From the NCBI RefSeq assembly GCF_002843305.1, contig NZ_PGSG01000111.1, positions 1-45,604 of the forward strand: 45,604 nucleotides of DNA, in the 5' to 3' direction. Made by a program: the position numbers and the translations under genes. Origin of the DNA: Streptomyces barkulensis. Lineage in GTDB: Bacteria > Actinomycetota > Actinomycetes > Streptomycetales > Streptomycetaceae. Of this stretch, positions 1-9,204 are shown in pieces (positions within the stretch are counted from its first letter, which is position 1; each line of letters starts with the position of its first letter). The notes below the pieces were generated by a model. It was given only the letters and a program-made list of their open reading frames with translations. It did not search any database and was not told the DNA's origin.

Positions 1-1164
<1,164 letters not shown>

Positions 1165-1274
1165 CGTAGATGTTCGCGTCCACTGTGTGGGTTCTGAGAC
1201 CACGAACGGCCTCGGCAGGTTTTTCGGGTTTCTAATTGAACAGTGTGCTTGTTCGCTTGGAACACTCGAGTGGT

Positions 1275-1393
1275 GTTTCGGTGGTCAGAGCGAGAGGGAA
1301 ACGCCCGGTTACATTCCGAACCCGGAAGCTAAGCCTTTCAGCGCCGATGGTACTGCATGGGGGACCGTGTGGGAGAGTAGGACGCCGCCGAAC
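1275..1393 (+). rRNA. rrf: 5S ribosomal RNA
   Basis: A 119-nt 5S rRNA runs from GTTTCGGTGG to GCCGCCGAACA. It contains the typical actinobacterial core (CGCCCGGTTACATTCCGAAC, then GGAAGCTAAGCC) and complementary 5' and 3' ends. It follows the 23S gene after a spacer of about 110 nt, the normal bacterial 23S-5S order. End positions are inferred from the terminal helix and may vary by one or two bases. Confidence 0.96.
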
Positions 1394-1401
1394 AATATTT
1401 G

Positions 1402-1449
1402 AAGGACCCTTGGTCCCAGCGTGCATGCTGGGACCAAGGGTCCTTTTTC
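1402..1449 (+). terminator. Intrinsic terminator of the rRNA operon
   Basis: A perfect 19-bp inverted repeat (1402-1420 pairs with 1427-1445) encloses a 6-nt loop and is followed by a short T run (TTTCT). It begins only 8 nt after the 5S gene. This is a classical Rho-independent terminator, unusually complete for this GC-rich genome. Confidence 0.95.
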
Positions 1450-1500
1450 TGTTTGTGAGCAAGACCGAACGTGTATCACCCCAAGACAGGAGCCACACCA

Positions 1501-3030
1501 ATGTCCAATTCCTCGGAGGAGCGCTCGGGCCGGCCCGAGCGCTCGGACAGGCCGCGTCGCCAGAGCGGTGACGAAAGGCGTAGTGGTTTCCGTCGTGATG
1601 ATCGTCCGTCGTTCCGTCGGGATGACCGGGGTGAGCGGCCTCGTGGTCCGCGCAGGGATGACCGTCGGGACGACCGTGGTGGTTTCCGTCGTGATGACCG
1701 CCGTGATGATCGTCCGTCGTTCCGTCGGGATGACCGGGGTGAGCGGCCTCGTGGTCCGCGCAGGGATGACCGTCGGGACGACCGTGGTGGTTTCCGTCGT
1801 GATGACCGCCGTGATGATCGTCCGTCGTTCCGTCGGGACGACCGGGGTGAGCGGCCTCGTGGTCCGCGCAGGGATGACCGTCGGGACGACCGTGGTGGTT
1901 TCCGTCGGGATGACCGCCGTGATGACCGGCCGTCGTTCCGTCGGGATGACCGGGAGCAGGGGCGTGGCTTCAGCCGTGATGACCGGCCGTCGTTCCGGCG
2001 CGATGACCGGCGCGATGAGCGGCCTCGTGGCCCGCGCAGGGACGACGACCGGGGGAGGCGCCCGTACGGTCAGGGCGGCGGCCGGGGCCGCGACGAGCGG
2101 GGTGGTTTCCGCGGGCGGCGGGAGGGCGGAGGCGCCGGTTACCGGCGTGAGGAGCGTCCGCGTGACCGCGGCCAGGACAGGGAGCCCATCAGGAGGTTGC
2201 CGATCCCGGAGGATGTCACCGGGCAGGAACTGGACAAGGACGTGCGGCAGGAGCTGATGAGCCTGCCCAAGACACTCGCCGAGGACGTCGCCAGGAACTT
2301 GGTGATGGTGGCGAAGCTGCTGGACGAGGACGCGGAGCAGGCGTACGGCTACGCCAAGGTCGCTCTGCGGCTGGCCTCCCGTGTCGCCGCGGTGCGCGAG
2401 GCCGCGGGCTTCGCCGCCTATGGGGTGGGGAAGTACGCCGAGGCGCTGGCCGAGTTCCGGGCCGCCCGCCGAATGACCGGTTCTTCTCACCTGTGGCCCG
2501 TGATGGCCGACTGCGAGCGCGGCCTCGGCCGGCCGGAGAAGGCACTGGCCATGGCCGGTGAGCCGGAGGTGCAGAAGCTCGACAAGGCCGGGCAGGTGGA
2601 GATGCGGCTGGTCGCGGCGGGAGCACGGCGCGACATGGGGCAGGCCGAGGCAGCCGTGGTCACGCTCCAGAGTTCCGAGCTGGCCTCGAACTCCGTGCAG
2701 CCGTGGACGGCCCGGCTGCGTTACGCGTACGCCGACGCGCTGCTGGCCGTGGGCCGCGAGGAGGAGGCCCGTGAGTGGTTCGCCAGGGCGCTGGAGGCGG
2801 ACCAGGGCGGGATGACCGACGCGTCGGACCGGCTGGCCCAGCTGGACGGTGTGGAGTTCCTGGACGCGCTCGACCCGGAGGCGGATTCTGAGGCGGATCT
2901 GGAAGGGGCGCCCGGGCGGGAGAAGTCGAGCGGGGAGCTTCCCGCCGAGGCCGCCGAGGCCGGCCGGGAGGACCGGGAGAGCGGGGCCGGGGGGCGGGAC
3001 CGCGACCGGGGCGCGGAGGACGAGCGCTGA
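1501..3030 (+). CDS. TPR-type protein with Arg/Asp-rich N-terminal repeats
   Basis: The protein has 509 aa and unknown function. Residues about 1-240 are extremely rich in Arg, Asp and Gly and consist of repeats such as FRRDDR, PSFRRDDRGERPRGP and RRDDRRDDRGGF. The C-terminal half (about 245-460) is an alanine- and leucine-rich helical region that looks like tetratricopeptide repeats (for example VAREAAGFAAYGVGKYAEAL as read around 2395-2450, and later ALLAVGREEEAREWFARAL). The tail is acidic. I chose ATG 1501 because AGGAG lies 9 nt upstream; an in-frame start 30 nt earlier has no such site. By analogy with RGG/RDD tracts of RNA-binding proteins, the N-terminus may be disordered and bind RNA or ribosomes; this is inference. 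The gene follows the rRNA terminator directly, so it needs its own promoter. Confidence 0.85.
   Translation: MSNSSEERSGRPERSDRPRRQSGDERRSGFRRDDRPSFRRDDRGERPRGPRRDDRRDDRGGFRRDDRRDDRPSFRRDDRGERPRGPRRDDRRDDRGGFRRDDRRDDRPSFRRDDRGERPRGPRRDDRRDDRGGFRRDDRRDDRPSFRRDDREQGRGFSRDDRPSFRRDDRRDERPRGPRRDDDRGRRPYGQGGGRGRDERGGFRGRREGGGAGYRREERPRDRGQDREPIRRLPIPEDVTGQELDKDVRQELMSLPKTLAEDVARNLVMVAKLLDEDAEQAYGYAKVALRLASRVAAVREAAGFAAYGVGKYAEALAEFRAARRMTGSSHLWPVMADCERGLGRPEKALAMAGEPEVQKLDKAGQVEMRLVAAGARRDMGQAEAAVVTLQSSELASNSVQPWTARLRYAYADALLAVGREEEAREWFARALEADQGGMTDASDRLAQLDGVEFLDALDPEADSEADLEGAPGREKSSGELPAEAAEAGREDRESGAGGRDRDRGAEDER
1597..1920 (+). repeat. Three 108-bp tandem coding repeats
   Basis: Three near-identical 108-bp units start at 1597, 1705 and 1813, each opening with GATGATCGTCCGTCGTTCC and encoding 36 aa. 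Differences between units are a few silent-looking C/T changes. Shorter and more diverged FRRDDR copies continue to about 2040. The near identity at DNA level indicates recent duplication or gene conversion, and copy number should vary between strains. Confidence 0.92.
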
Positions 3031-3050
3031 GCGGCGTCTGAGGCGCGTTC

Positions 3051-3097
3051 TACGGCGGGGGCGGGATCCGTCCCGGGCAGATCCCGCCCCCGCCGTA
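3051..3097. terminator. Bidirectional terminator between convergent genes
   Basis: An 18-bp perfect GC-rich stem (3051-3068 with 3080-3097) has an 11-nt loop. It lies between the stop at 3030 and the minus-strand stop at 3101, so it can serve both genes. Confidence 0.85.
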
Positions 3098-3100
3098 CGG

Positions 3101-4411
3101 TCAGGCAGGCCCTTCCGGCAGGCCGTCCAGGGCGCGCAGCACCAGGCCGGTGGCGGGCTTGGGACCGAAGGACGTGGACTTGCGCGGCATGGTCACGCCC
3201 TGGCGGGCCAGCCCGCGCACGGTTTCCTCCGCGACCGCGCGCATCAGGACCGCCGAGCCGCCCAGGCGCTCGGCCTGCTCCACGGCCGCCGCCGCGTCGT
3301 GGAGGTAGCCGATCCCGGAGGAGTTGTCCGGCACGTGCCAGACGGCGGCCAGCAGGGTCGAGTGCAGGACCGTGGCGTCCAGCCGCCGCCACTCCTCGGG
3401 AAGGCCGTCGCGGACGGTGCGCGCGAGCAGGGCCGGGTCGGGGTCGTGGAGCAGGTGGAAGGAGCCGTCGCCGGTGAGCAGAAAGGCGTTGCCGGGGGTG
3501 GTCTCCAGGGTGCGCAGGGCGCGGGGGAGGGGACCGTCGACGGTCCGGACGCGGAAGGAGCCCCCCAGCCGGGACAGGGCCTCGGCCACCGTAAGGCGGG
3601 GCAGCACGCGGTGGATGGCCTGCACCCGCAGTGGGTAGCGGGCGGTGTCCACCAGCAGCACCAGGCCGTGGTCCCAGAAGCCGTGCGGGCCGGCGGCCCC
3701 CCCGACGCGCTCGGACCGCAGGCGCAGATAGGTGGCCCAGCGGTGGTGGCCGTCGGCGATGAGCGCCTGGCGGCGGGAGAGGTCGTGCCCGGCCTCGGCG
3801 ATCTCCTGTTCGTCGGTGACCGCCCACAGCCGGTGCGAGAAGCCGTCCTCGGTGGTGGTGGAGAGCAGCGGGGGTCTGCCGGTGGTGCGCTCGATGACGG
3901 CGGTCGCGCCGGTCGCGGTGCCGTCGCCGCGGTACGACAGCAGCAGTGGTTCGAGGTTGGCGGCGGTCTCGCGCATCAGGGCCGCGCGGTCCTCGACGAC
4001 CTCCGGCATCACGTCCTCGTGGGGCAGCACGACGCCCTCCTCCGGCGGGGTCAGCCGCAGGGCGCCGATCAGGCCGCGCTGGAGTACGTCGCCCCGGCGC
4101 TGCTCGTAGACGTACAGGGCCGGCTCCGGGTCCCGTACGAGGACGCCCTGCGTCTCCCAGCGGCGCAGGGTCCGCGCGGCCTGCAGATGCCGGGCGGCCG
4201 GGTCGGCGGCCTCCGGGAGGATCAGCCGCACGATGTTGTGGGGGTCCGCGGTCTGCAGATGGTGCAGGCCGTCGGGCCGTACCACGACGTCGTACGGGGG
4301 CGAGGTCACGGCGGCCAGGCTGCCGACCCGGTCGGGGGCGTAGCGCAGGCCGCGGAAGGGGGCGAGGAGGAGGCCGCCCGAGGGGTGTTCGGGGCCCGGG
4401 GATCGCAGCAT
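3101..4411 (-). CDS. DUF1015 family protein
   Basis: This 436-aa protein matches the DUF1015 family (PF06245). It opens with LLLAPFRGLRYAPDRVGSLA, followed by TSPPYDVV, the family's usual beginning, and carries the diagnostic ADGHHRWATYLRLR segment in the middle. Length is normal for the family (about 400-440 aa). The biochemical function is not established to my knowledge. There are no membrane segments or signal peptide. The ATG start has no Shine-Dalgarno sequence but lies 6 nt after a TAACAT box, which suggests a leaderless message. The gene is divergent from the HAD phosphatase at 4489 and convergent with the TPR gene. Confidence 0.88.
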   Translation of the reverse strand: MLRSPGPEHPSGGLLLAPFRGLRYAPDRVGSLAAVTSPPYDVVVRPDGLHHLQTADPHNIVRLILPEAADPAARHLQAARTLRRWETQGVLVRDPEPALYVYEQRRGDVLQRGLIGALRLTPPEEGVVLPHEDVMPEVVEDRAALMRETAANLEPLLLSYRGDGTATGATAVIERTTGRPPLLSTTTEDGFSHRLWAVTDEQEIAEAGHDLSRRQALIADGHHRWATYLRLRSERVGGAAGPHGFWDHGLVLLVDTARYPLRVQAIHRVLPRLTVAEALSRLGGSFRVRTVDGPLPRALRTLETTPGNAFLLTGDGSFHLLHDPDPALLARTVRDGLPEEWRRLDATVLHSTLLAAVWHVPDNSSGIGYLHDAAAAVEQAERLGGSAVLMRAVAEETVRGLARQGVTMPRKSTSFGPKPATGLVLRALDGLPEGPA

Positions 4412-4417
4412 TGGTGC

Positions 4418-4423
4418 ATGTTA
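4418..4423 (-). promoter_or_regulatory. Candidate -10 box, leaderless DUF1015 start
   Basis: TAACAT on the minus strand ends 6 nt before the ATG at 4411, which has no ribosome binding site. No convincing -35 box is visible. Confidence 0.45.
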
Positions 4424-4488
4424 TGCCGGTGTGCCGGGTGGGAGATGATCGGGGGAGGAAGACCGCCGGCGCGAGGAGCGAGACGACG

Positions 4489-5556
4489 ATGACCGGATAC
4501 CACCGCCCGATACGCACCCGGCCGGAGGGCTGCGGAGCCCCGCCGAGCCGGGTGTACGACACCGCGCTGCTCGACCTGGACGGTGTGGTCTACGCGGGCG
4601 GCGAGGCGGTCGTCCATGCGGTCGAGTCGCTCGCGGCGGCCCGGGAGGCCGGCATGCGGCTGGCGTACGTGACGAACAACGCGGCGCGCACCCCCGAGAC
4701 CGTCGCCGGGCATCTGACGCGGTTGGGGGTGCCCGCCGAGCCGGATGAGGTGGTCACCTCGGCGCAGGCGGTGGCGCGGATGATCTCCGAGGAGCTGCCG
4801 GCCGGTTCGCGGGTGCTGTGTGTGGGCGCGGAGGGTCTGCGGGTGGCGCTGCGCGAGCGCGGCCTGGAACCGGTGGAGTCGGCGGACGACGCCCCGGCGG
4901 CGGTCGTGCAGGGGTACGGCGGGCCGGAGATGCCCTGGGGGCGGCTGGCGGAGGCGGCGATCGCGGTGGGGCGCGGACTGCCGTGGTTCGCCTCCAACGG
5001 GGACCTGACGATCCCCAGCGGCCGGGGTATCGCGCCGGGCAACGGCGCGGCCGTGGAGGTGGTGCGGATCGCGACGCGCTGGATGCGCCCGGCGCCGGAG
5101 CCGAGGACGGCGGGCAAGCCCCTGCCGCCGATGCACCGCGAGACGATCCTGCGCACGGGCGCGCAGCGGCCGCTGGTGGTCGGGGACCGGCTGGACACCG
5201 ACATCGAGGGCGCGTACGCGGGGGGTGTGGACTCGCTGCTGGTGCTCACGGGGGTGACGGACGCGGCGCAGTTGCTGGCCGCTCCCCCCGAGCACCGGCC
5301 GACGTATGTGGCCGCCGATCTGCGGGCGCTGCACCGGGCGCAGCCGGAGGTGGAGGAGCTGCGCGGCGGGGAGCGGGGCGGGTTCCTGTGCGGTGGCTGG
5401 GCGGCCTCTGCGGAGGGCGGCGTGCTGCGGCTGGAGGGACGGGGGGAGGATCCGCTGGACGGCTTGCGGGCGCTGTGCGCCGCCGCGTGGACTCAGGCCG
5501 GGGAGGGCGTGTGCGGGGCCGGCGCGGACGAGGCGCTCGCGGTCCTCGGGATGTGA
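4489..5556 (+). CDS. HAD-IIA family sugar/glycerol-phosphate phosphatase
   Basis: This 355-aa haloacid dehalogenase phosphatase belongs to the IIA (NagD/PLP-phosphatase-like) subgroup. Motif I is LLDLDGVVYAGG with nucleophile D29 and acid/base D31. Motif II is YVTNNAARTPE. The motif III lysine is in GKPLPPMH (K210), and motif IV is VVGDRLDTDIEGA (D233, D238). The C-terminal 90 aa after the catalytic domain are extra and less conserved. By position it matches mycobacterial Rv1692, reported as a glycerol-3-phosphate phosphatase, but the substrate here cannot be read from sequence. The start is supported by GAGGAG 10 nt upstream. It heads the conserved block leading to tlyA, although two minus-strand genes intervene. 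Confidence 0.9.
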   Translation: MTGYHRPIRTRPEGCGAPPSRVYDTALLDLDGVVYAGGEAVVHAVESLAAAREAGMRLAYVTNNAARTPETVAGHLTRLGVPAEPDEVVTSAQAVARMISEELPAGSRVLCVGAEGLRVALRERGLEPVESADDAPAAVVQGYGGPEMPWGRLAEAAIAVGRGLPWFASNGDLTIPSGRGIAPGNGAAVEVVRIATRWMRPAPEPRTAGKPLPPMHRETILRTGAQRPLVVGDRLDTDIEGAYAGGVDSLLVLTGVTDAAQLLAAPPEHRPTYVAADLRALHRAQPEVEELRGGERGGFLCGGWAASAEGGVLRLEGRGEDPLDGLRALCAAAWTQAGEGVCGAGADEALAVLGM

Positions 5557-5578
5557 CACCGGCTCCCGCGCCCGGGGC

Positions 5579-5641
5579 CCCGTGACCGCTCTCGCTCGGG
5601 CACGAGGCGCCGGGCGCGGCCGCGGGCTCGTTGGTCACGGG
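5579..5641. terminator. Possible long-loop terminator between convergent genes
   Basis: CCCGTGACC (5579-5587) is complementary to GGTCACGGG (5633-5641), enclosing a GC-rich loop of about 45 nt that can fold internally. It lies between the convergent stops at 5556 and 5658. There is no T tract. Confidence 0.4.
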
Positions 5642-5657
5642 CCCGGGCCCGGGGCGG

Positions 5658-6401
5658 TCAGCGGACGGTGACGCTCGCCGAGGCCACGTAGCGTTCCTCG
5701 ACCGTCCCGTCCGGGAAGAGCGCCGCCAGCCGCTCGCGTTCCTCGTCGAGGAAGGCGGCGGCGCGCCTCTCACCGATGACGAGGAAGTCGGAGTGGCTGG
5801 CGAGGTTGGCCAGATGGGTCTCCATCGGCACCCGCCGGGACCAGCGCGTCTGCCGGCGGGCGAAGCCGGGCCCGGACGGCAGCGCGCGGGCCCGGGCCGC
5901 CTCCACCGTCTCCCGGTCGGCGCCGAAGAAGCGGCGCGCCCGGTCAGCCTGGCCGGCGATCCAGCCGACGGACTCGTCGGAGTCGTTGCGCAGGACGGCG
6001 AGGGCGCCGCCGGGGCGCAGGACACGCAGGGCCTCGGGCACCGACCGCCCGGGGTCGGTCCAGTGCCAGGCGGTGGCGTAGGTGACCAGGTCGAAGCGGT
6101 CGGAGGCCAGCGGCAGGCGGTTTCCGTCGCCGCGCACCACGGGGACGCCGGGGAGTGCGCGGCGGAACTCGGCCGCCATGCCGCCGCCGGGCTCGACGGC
6201 CACGGTACGGGCGCCGCGGGCGACCAGGAGCGCGGTGAGGATCCCGGTGCCGGCTCCGGCGTCGGCGGCGCGGGCGCCGGCGATGGGGCGGCCCCAGAGT
6301 TCCTCGACGGCGTCCAGGAGGGCGGGCGGGTAGGAGGGGCGGCCCGCGGCGTACAGGGCCGCCGCGGAGTCGAAGGAGCGGGCGTGGGAGGCGGTGGTCA
6401 T
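5658..6401 (-). CDS. Class I SAM-dependent methyltransferase
   Basis: This 247-aa protein is of the UbiE/BioC-like methyltransferase type (Methyltransf_11). It starts with an FDSAAALYAAGRPSYPPALLD segment typical of this group. SAM-binding motif I is AADAGAGTGILTALL (about residues 45-60), followed by VAVEPGGGM (motif II), the FDLVTYATAWHWTD segment and EALRVLRPGGALAVL. The methyl acceptor is unknown. The chosen ATG at 6401 is the first codon from which homology-like sequence runs; an upstream in-frame ATG would add 11 glycine-rich residues. There is no clear ribosome binding site. It lies 100 bp downstream of the SCP2-domain gene on the same strand and may be co-transcribed with it. Confidence 0.85.
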   Translation of the reverse strand: MTTASHARSFDSAAALYAAGRPSYPPALLDAVEELWGRPIAGARAADAGAGTGILTALLVARGARTVAVEPGGGMAAEFRRALPGVPVVRGDGNRLPLASDRFDLVTYATAWHWTDPGRSVPEALRVLRPGGALAVLRNDSDESVGWIAGQADRARRFFGADRETVEAARARALPSGPGFARRQTRWSRRVPMETHLANLASHSDFLVIGERRAAAFLDEERERLAALFPDGTVEERYVASASVTVR

Positions 6402-6501
6402 AGGGCCATCGTCGCCGCCCGGGGCACCGCCCACACCCGGTTTCCGGCGCCCTTGGGGCCGTGAGGCGTCCGGCCGCCGGGCTTCCGGGGCCCAAGGCCG
6501 C

Positions 6502-6849
6502 TCAGAGCAGCGACCGCAGCCGCAGCAGGTCCCGCAGGCCCGCCTCCAGTCTGACGCGGCCCCGGGCCCAGGCCCGGGCGAAGTTCAGCCGTCCGTCCAC
6601 CAGCGAGACCAGGTCGTCGCTGGTCATGGCCAGTCTGATCTGGGCGCGTTCGGAGGGCGGACCGTGGACGGTGGTCATGTCCTCGATGCGGCCGTGGACG
6701 AGCCGGCCGGTGAAGGTGGTGTCCAGATCGGTGAGATGGCAGCTGACCGAGCGCTCCAGGGCGGCGGCGCTGCGCACGTCGTCGTCCGCGTCCGCGAGGT
6801 TCCTCGCCAGCCGCTCCAGTGCGGTCCGGCACTGCTGTGTGGTCGCCAT
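6502..6849 (-). CDS. SCP2 sterol-binding domain protein
   Basis: This 115-aa protein consists mainly of an SCP2-like lipid/sterol-carrier domain. The recognisable part is DLDTTFTGRLVHGRIEDM, then RAQIRLAMTSDDLVSLVDG and a C-terminal helix LNFARAWARGRVRLEAGLRD. Family members bind hydrophobic ligands; the ligand here is unknown. GAGG lies 4 nt before ATG 6849, giving a weak but usable ribosome binding site. It is divergent from the small gene at 6921. The domain fills the whole protein, so there is no fused enzyme. Confidence 0.85.
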   Translation of the reverse strand: MATTQQCRTALERLARNLADADDDVRSAAALERSVSCHLTDLDTTFTGRLVHGRIEDMTTVHGPPSERAQIRLAMTSDDLVSLVDGRLNFARAWARGRVRLEAGLRDLLRLRSLL

Positions 6850-6907
6850 CGCCTCACGACGGTACCGCAGGGGGAGTGCCCGCCGTCGTGGAGGACGCCG
6901 CGCACGG

Positions 6908-6913
6908 TAGCGT
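6908..6913 (+). promoter_or_regulatory. -10 box, leaderless start of the tlyA operon
   Basis: TAGCGT ends exactly 7 nt before ATG 6921. No ribosome binding site precedes that ATG. This fits the TANNNT-N7-start geometry of leaderless actinobacterial mRNAs. Confidence 0.55.
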
Positions 6914-6920
6914 CGTGACC

Positions 6921-7238
6921 ATGGACGAGCCGATGTCCGGCACCGCGCCGGAGACGGAACCAGCAGCACAGGACCCGGTGGGCGCGGGAACGGCGCCGGG
7001 GGAGGAGCCCCTGGCCGGGGACGGCGGGCCGCGGCCCCCGGGGGTGCGGGTGACCCCCACCGGGAACGCCGGTGTCGACGCCCGGCTGCGTCGCCTGGCG
7101 GACGCCGACCACCTCGCCGTCTCCGGCCATCTGGAGGTGTACGAGGATGTGCACCGCGGGCTGCGTGACACGCTGACCGCGCTCGACCAGCGACCCGGGC
7201 CGCCCGCACCGGGCGCGCCGCACGACACCGGGAGCTGA
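6921..7238 (+). CDS. Small conserved protein upstream of tlyA
   Basis: This 105-aa protein has unknown function. The first 45 residues are Pro/Gly/Glu-rich and look disordered. The C-terminal 50 residues (VDARLRRLADADHLAVSGHL, then EVYEDVHRGLRDTLTALDQ) form a predicted helical segment. In actinobacteria a short gene commonly sits between the HAD phosphatase and tlyA (Rv1693 in M. tuberculosis), so position supports it as real. Its stop is only 7 bp before tlyA, suggesting one operon. The start is chosen at the ATG after a TAGCGT box. Confidence 0.7.
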   Translation: MDEPMSGTAPETEPAAQDPVGAGTAPGEEPLAGDGGPRPPGVRVTPTGNAGVDARLRRLADADHLAVSGHLEVYEDVHRGLRDTLTALDQRPGPPAPGAPHDTGS

Positions 7239-7245
7239 ACCGCAC

Positions 7246-8072
<827 letters not shown>

Positions 8073-8076
<4 letters not shown>

Positions 8077-9068
8077 CCACGCAGAGCACGAAGCAGAGCA
8101 CAACCGGGCAGACCGGACAGGCCTCGTCGGCCGCCGAGAGCGCCGGGAGCGCCGGGAGCGCGGAGGGCGCCGCGCGGACGGTGTTCCTGATCGCCCACAC
8201 CGGCCGACCGGCCGCCGTCCGCAGCGCCGAGCTCGTCGTCCAGGGGCTGCTGCGCAACGGCATCGGCGCGCGTGTCCTGGCCCAGGAGGCGGCCGACCTG
8301 ACGCTGCCGCCGTCCGTGCGGACGGTGGCGGACGGCGAGATCTGCGAGAAGGCCGTGGAGGGCTGTGAGCTGATCGTCGTCCTCGGCGGGGACGGGACGC
8401 TGCTGCGCGGCGCGGAGTTCGCACGCGCCTCGGGGGTGCCGATGCTGGGGGTCAACCTCGGCCGGGTCGGCTTCCTCGCCGAGGCCGAGCGCGACGACCT
8501 GGACAAGGTCGTGCGGCGGGTGGTCGCGCGCTCCTACGAGGTGGAGGAGCGGATGACTCTCGATGTGCTCGTCCGCAACGACGGGGACGTCGTCCACCGC
8601 GACTGGGCGCTGAACGAGGCCTCGGTGGAGAAGGCCGCCCGTGAGCGGATGCTGGAGGTCGTCGCGGAGGTCGACGGCCGGCCGGTCTCCCGCTTCGGCT
8701 GCGACGGTGTGGTGTGCGCCACGCCCACCGGTTCGACGGCCTACGCCTTCTCCGCGGGCGGGCCGGTGGTCTGGCCGGAGGTCGAAGCGCTGCTGCTGGT
8801 GCCCATCAGCGCCCACGCGCTGTTCGCCAAGCCCCTGGTGACCACACCCGATTCGGTGCTGGCCGTCGAGGTGCAGCCGCAGACGCAGGGGGGCGTCCTG
8901 TGGTGCGACGGGAGGCGCACCGCGGAGCTGCCCGCCGGGGCCCGGGTGGAGGTGCGGCGCGGCGCGGTGCCGGTGCGGCTGGCGCGGCTGCACCACGCCT
9001 CCTTCACCGACCGCCTGGTGGCGAAGTTCGCCCTGCCGGTGGCCGGGTGGCGCGGGGCGCCGCACTGA
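8073..9068 (+). CDS. nadK: NAD kinase
   Basis: This 331-aa ATP-NAD kinase makes NADP+ from NAD+ in the cytosol. It has the GGDGTLLRGAEFAR motif (about residues 105-118), GVNLGRVGFLAE, the NE-containing segment LNEASVEKA, and the glycine-rich TPTGSTAYAFSAGGP with the following PISAHALFAKPLV. The first 35 residues are Ser/Thr/Gln-rich and variable. The GTG start overlaps the tlyA stop by 4 bp. Length is slightly above the bacterial average because of the N-terminal tail. Confidence 0.95.
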
Positions 9069-9191
9069 CCGCGCCGCGCCGGCCCGCCGGCCGCACCGGC
9101 CGCACCGCCCGTGCGTGCGCGCGGCGGGGAGGAAGGGGCGCGCGGGGCGTGTGGTGCGGACCGTGAGTGGGGATCCCGCCGTGGAACCTCG

Positions 9192-9197
9192 TATGGT
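9192..9197 (+). promoter_or_regulatory. Candidate -10 box for leaderless recN
   Basis: TATGGT ends 7 nt before GTG 9205, and no ribosome binding site precedes that codon. The box overlaps TGGAACCTCGTATGGT, which resembles only one half of a GAAC-N4-GTTC LexA operator. Confidence 0.45.
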
Positions 9198-9204
9198 CGT
9201 ATCC

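Noticed and set aside
9180..9200. LexA operator in front of recN
   Set aside because: Only one half-site (GAAC) is present; the second half does not match GTTC, so I do not call it.
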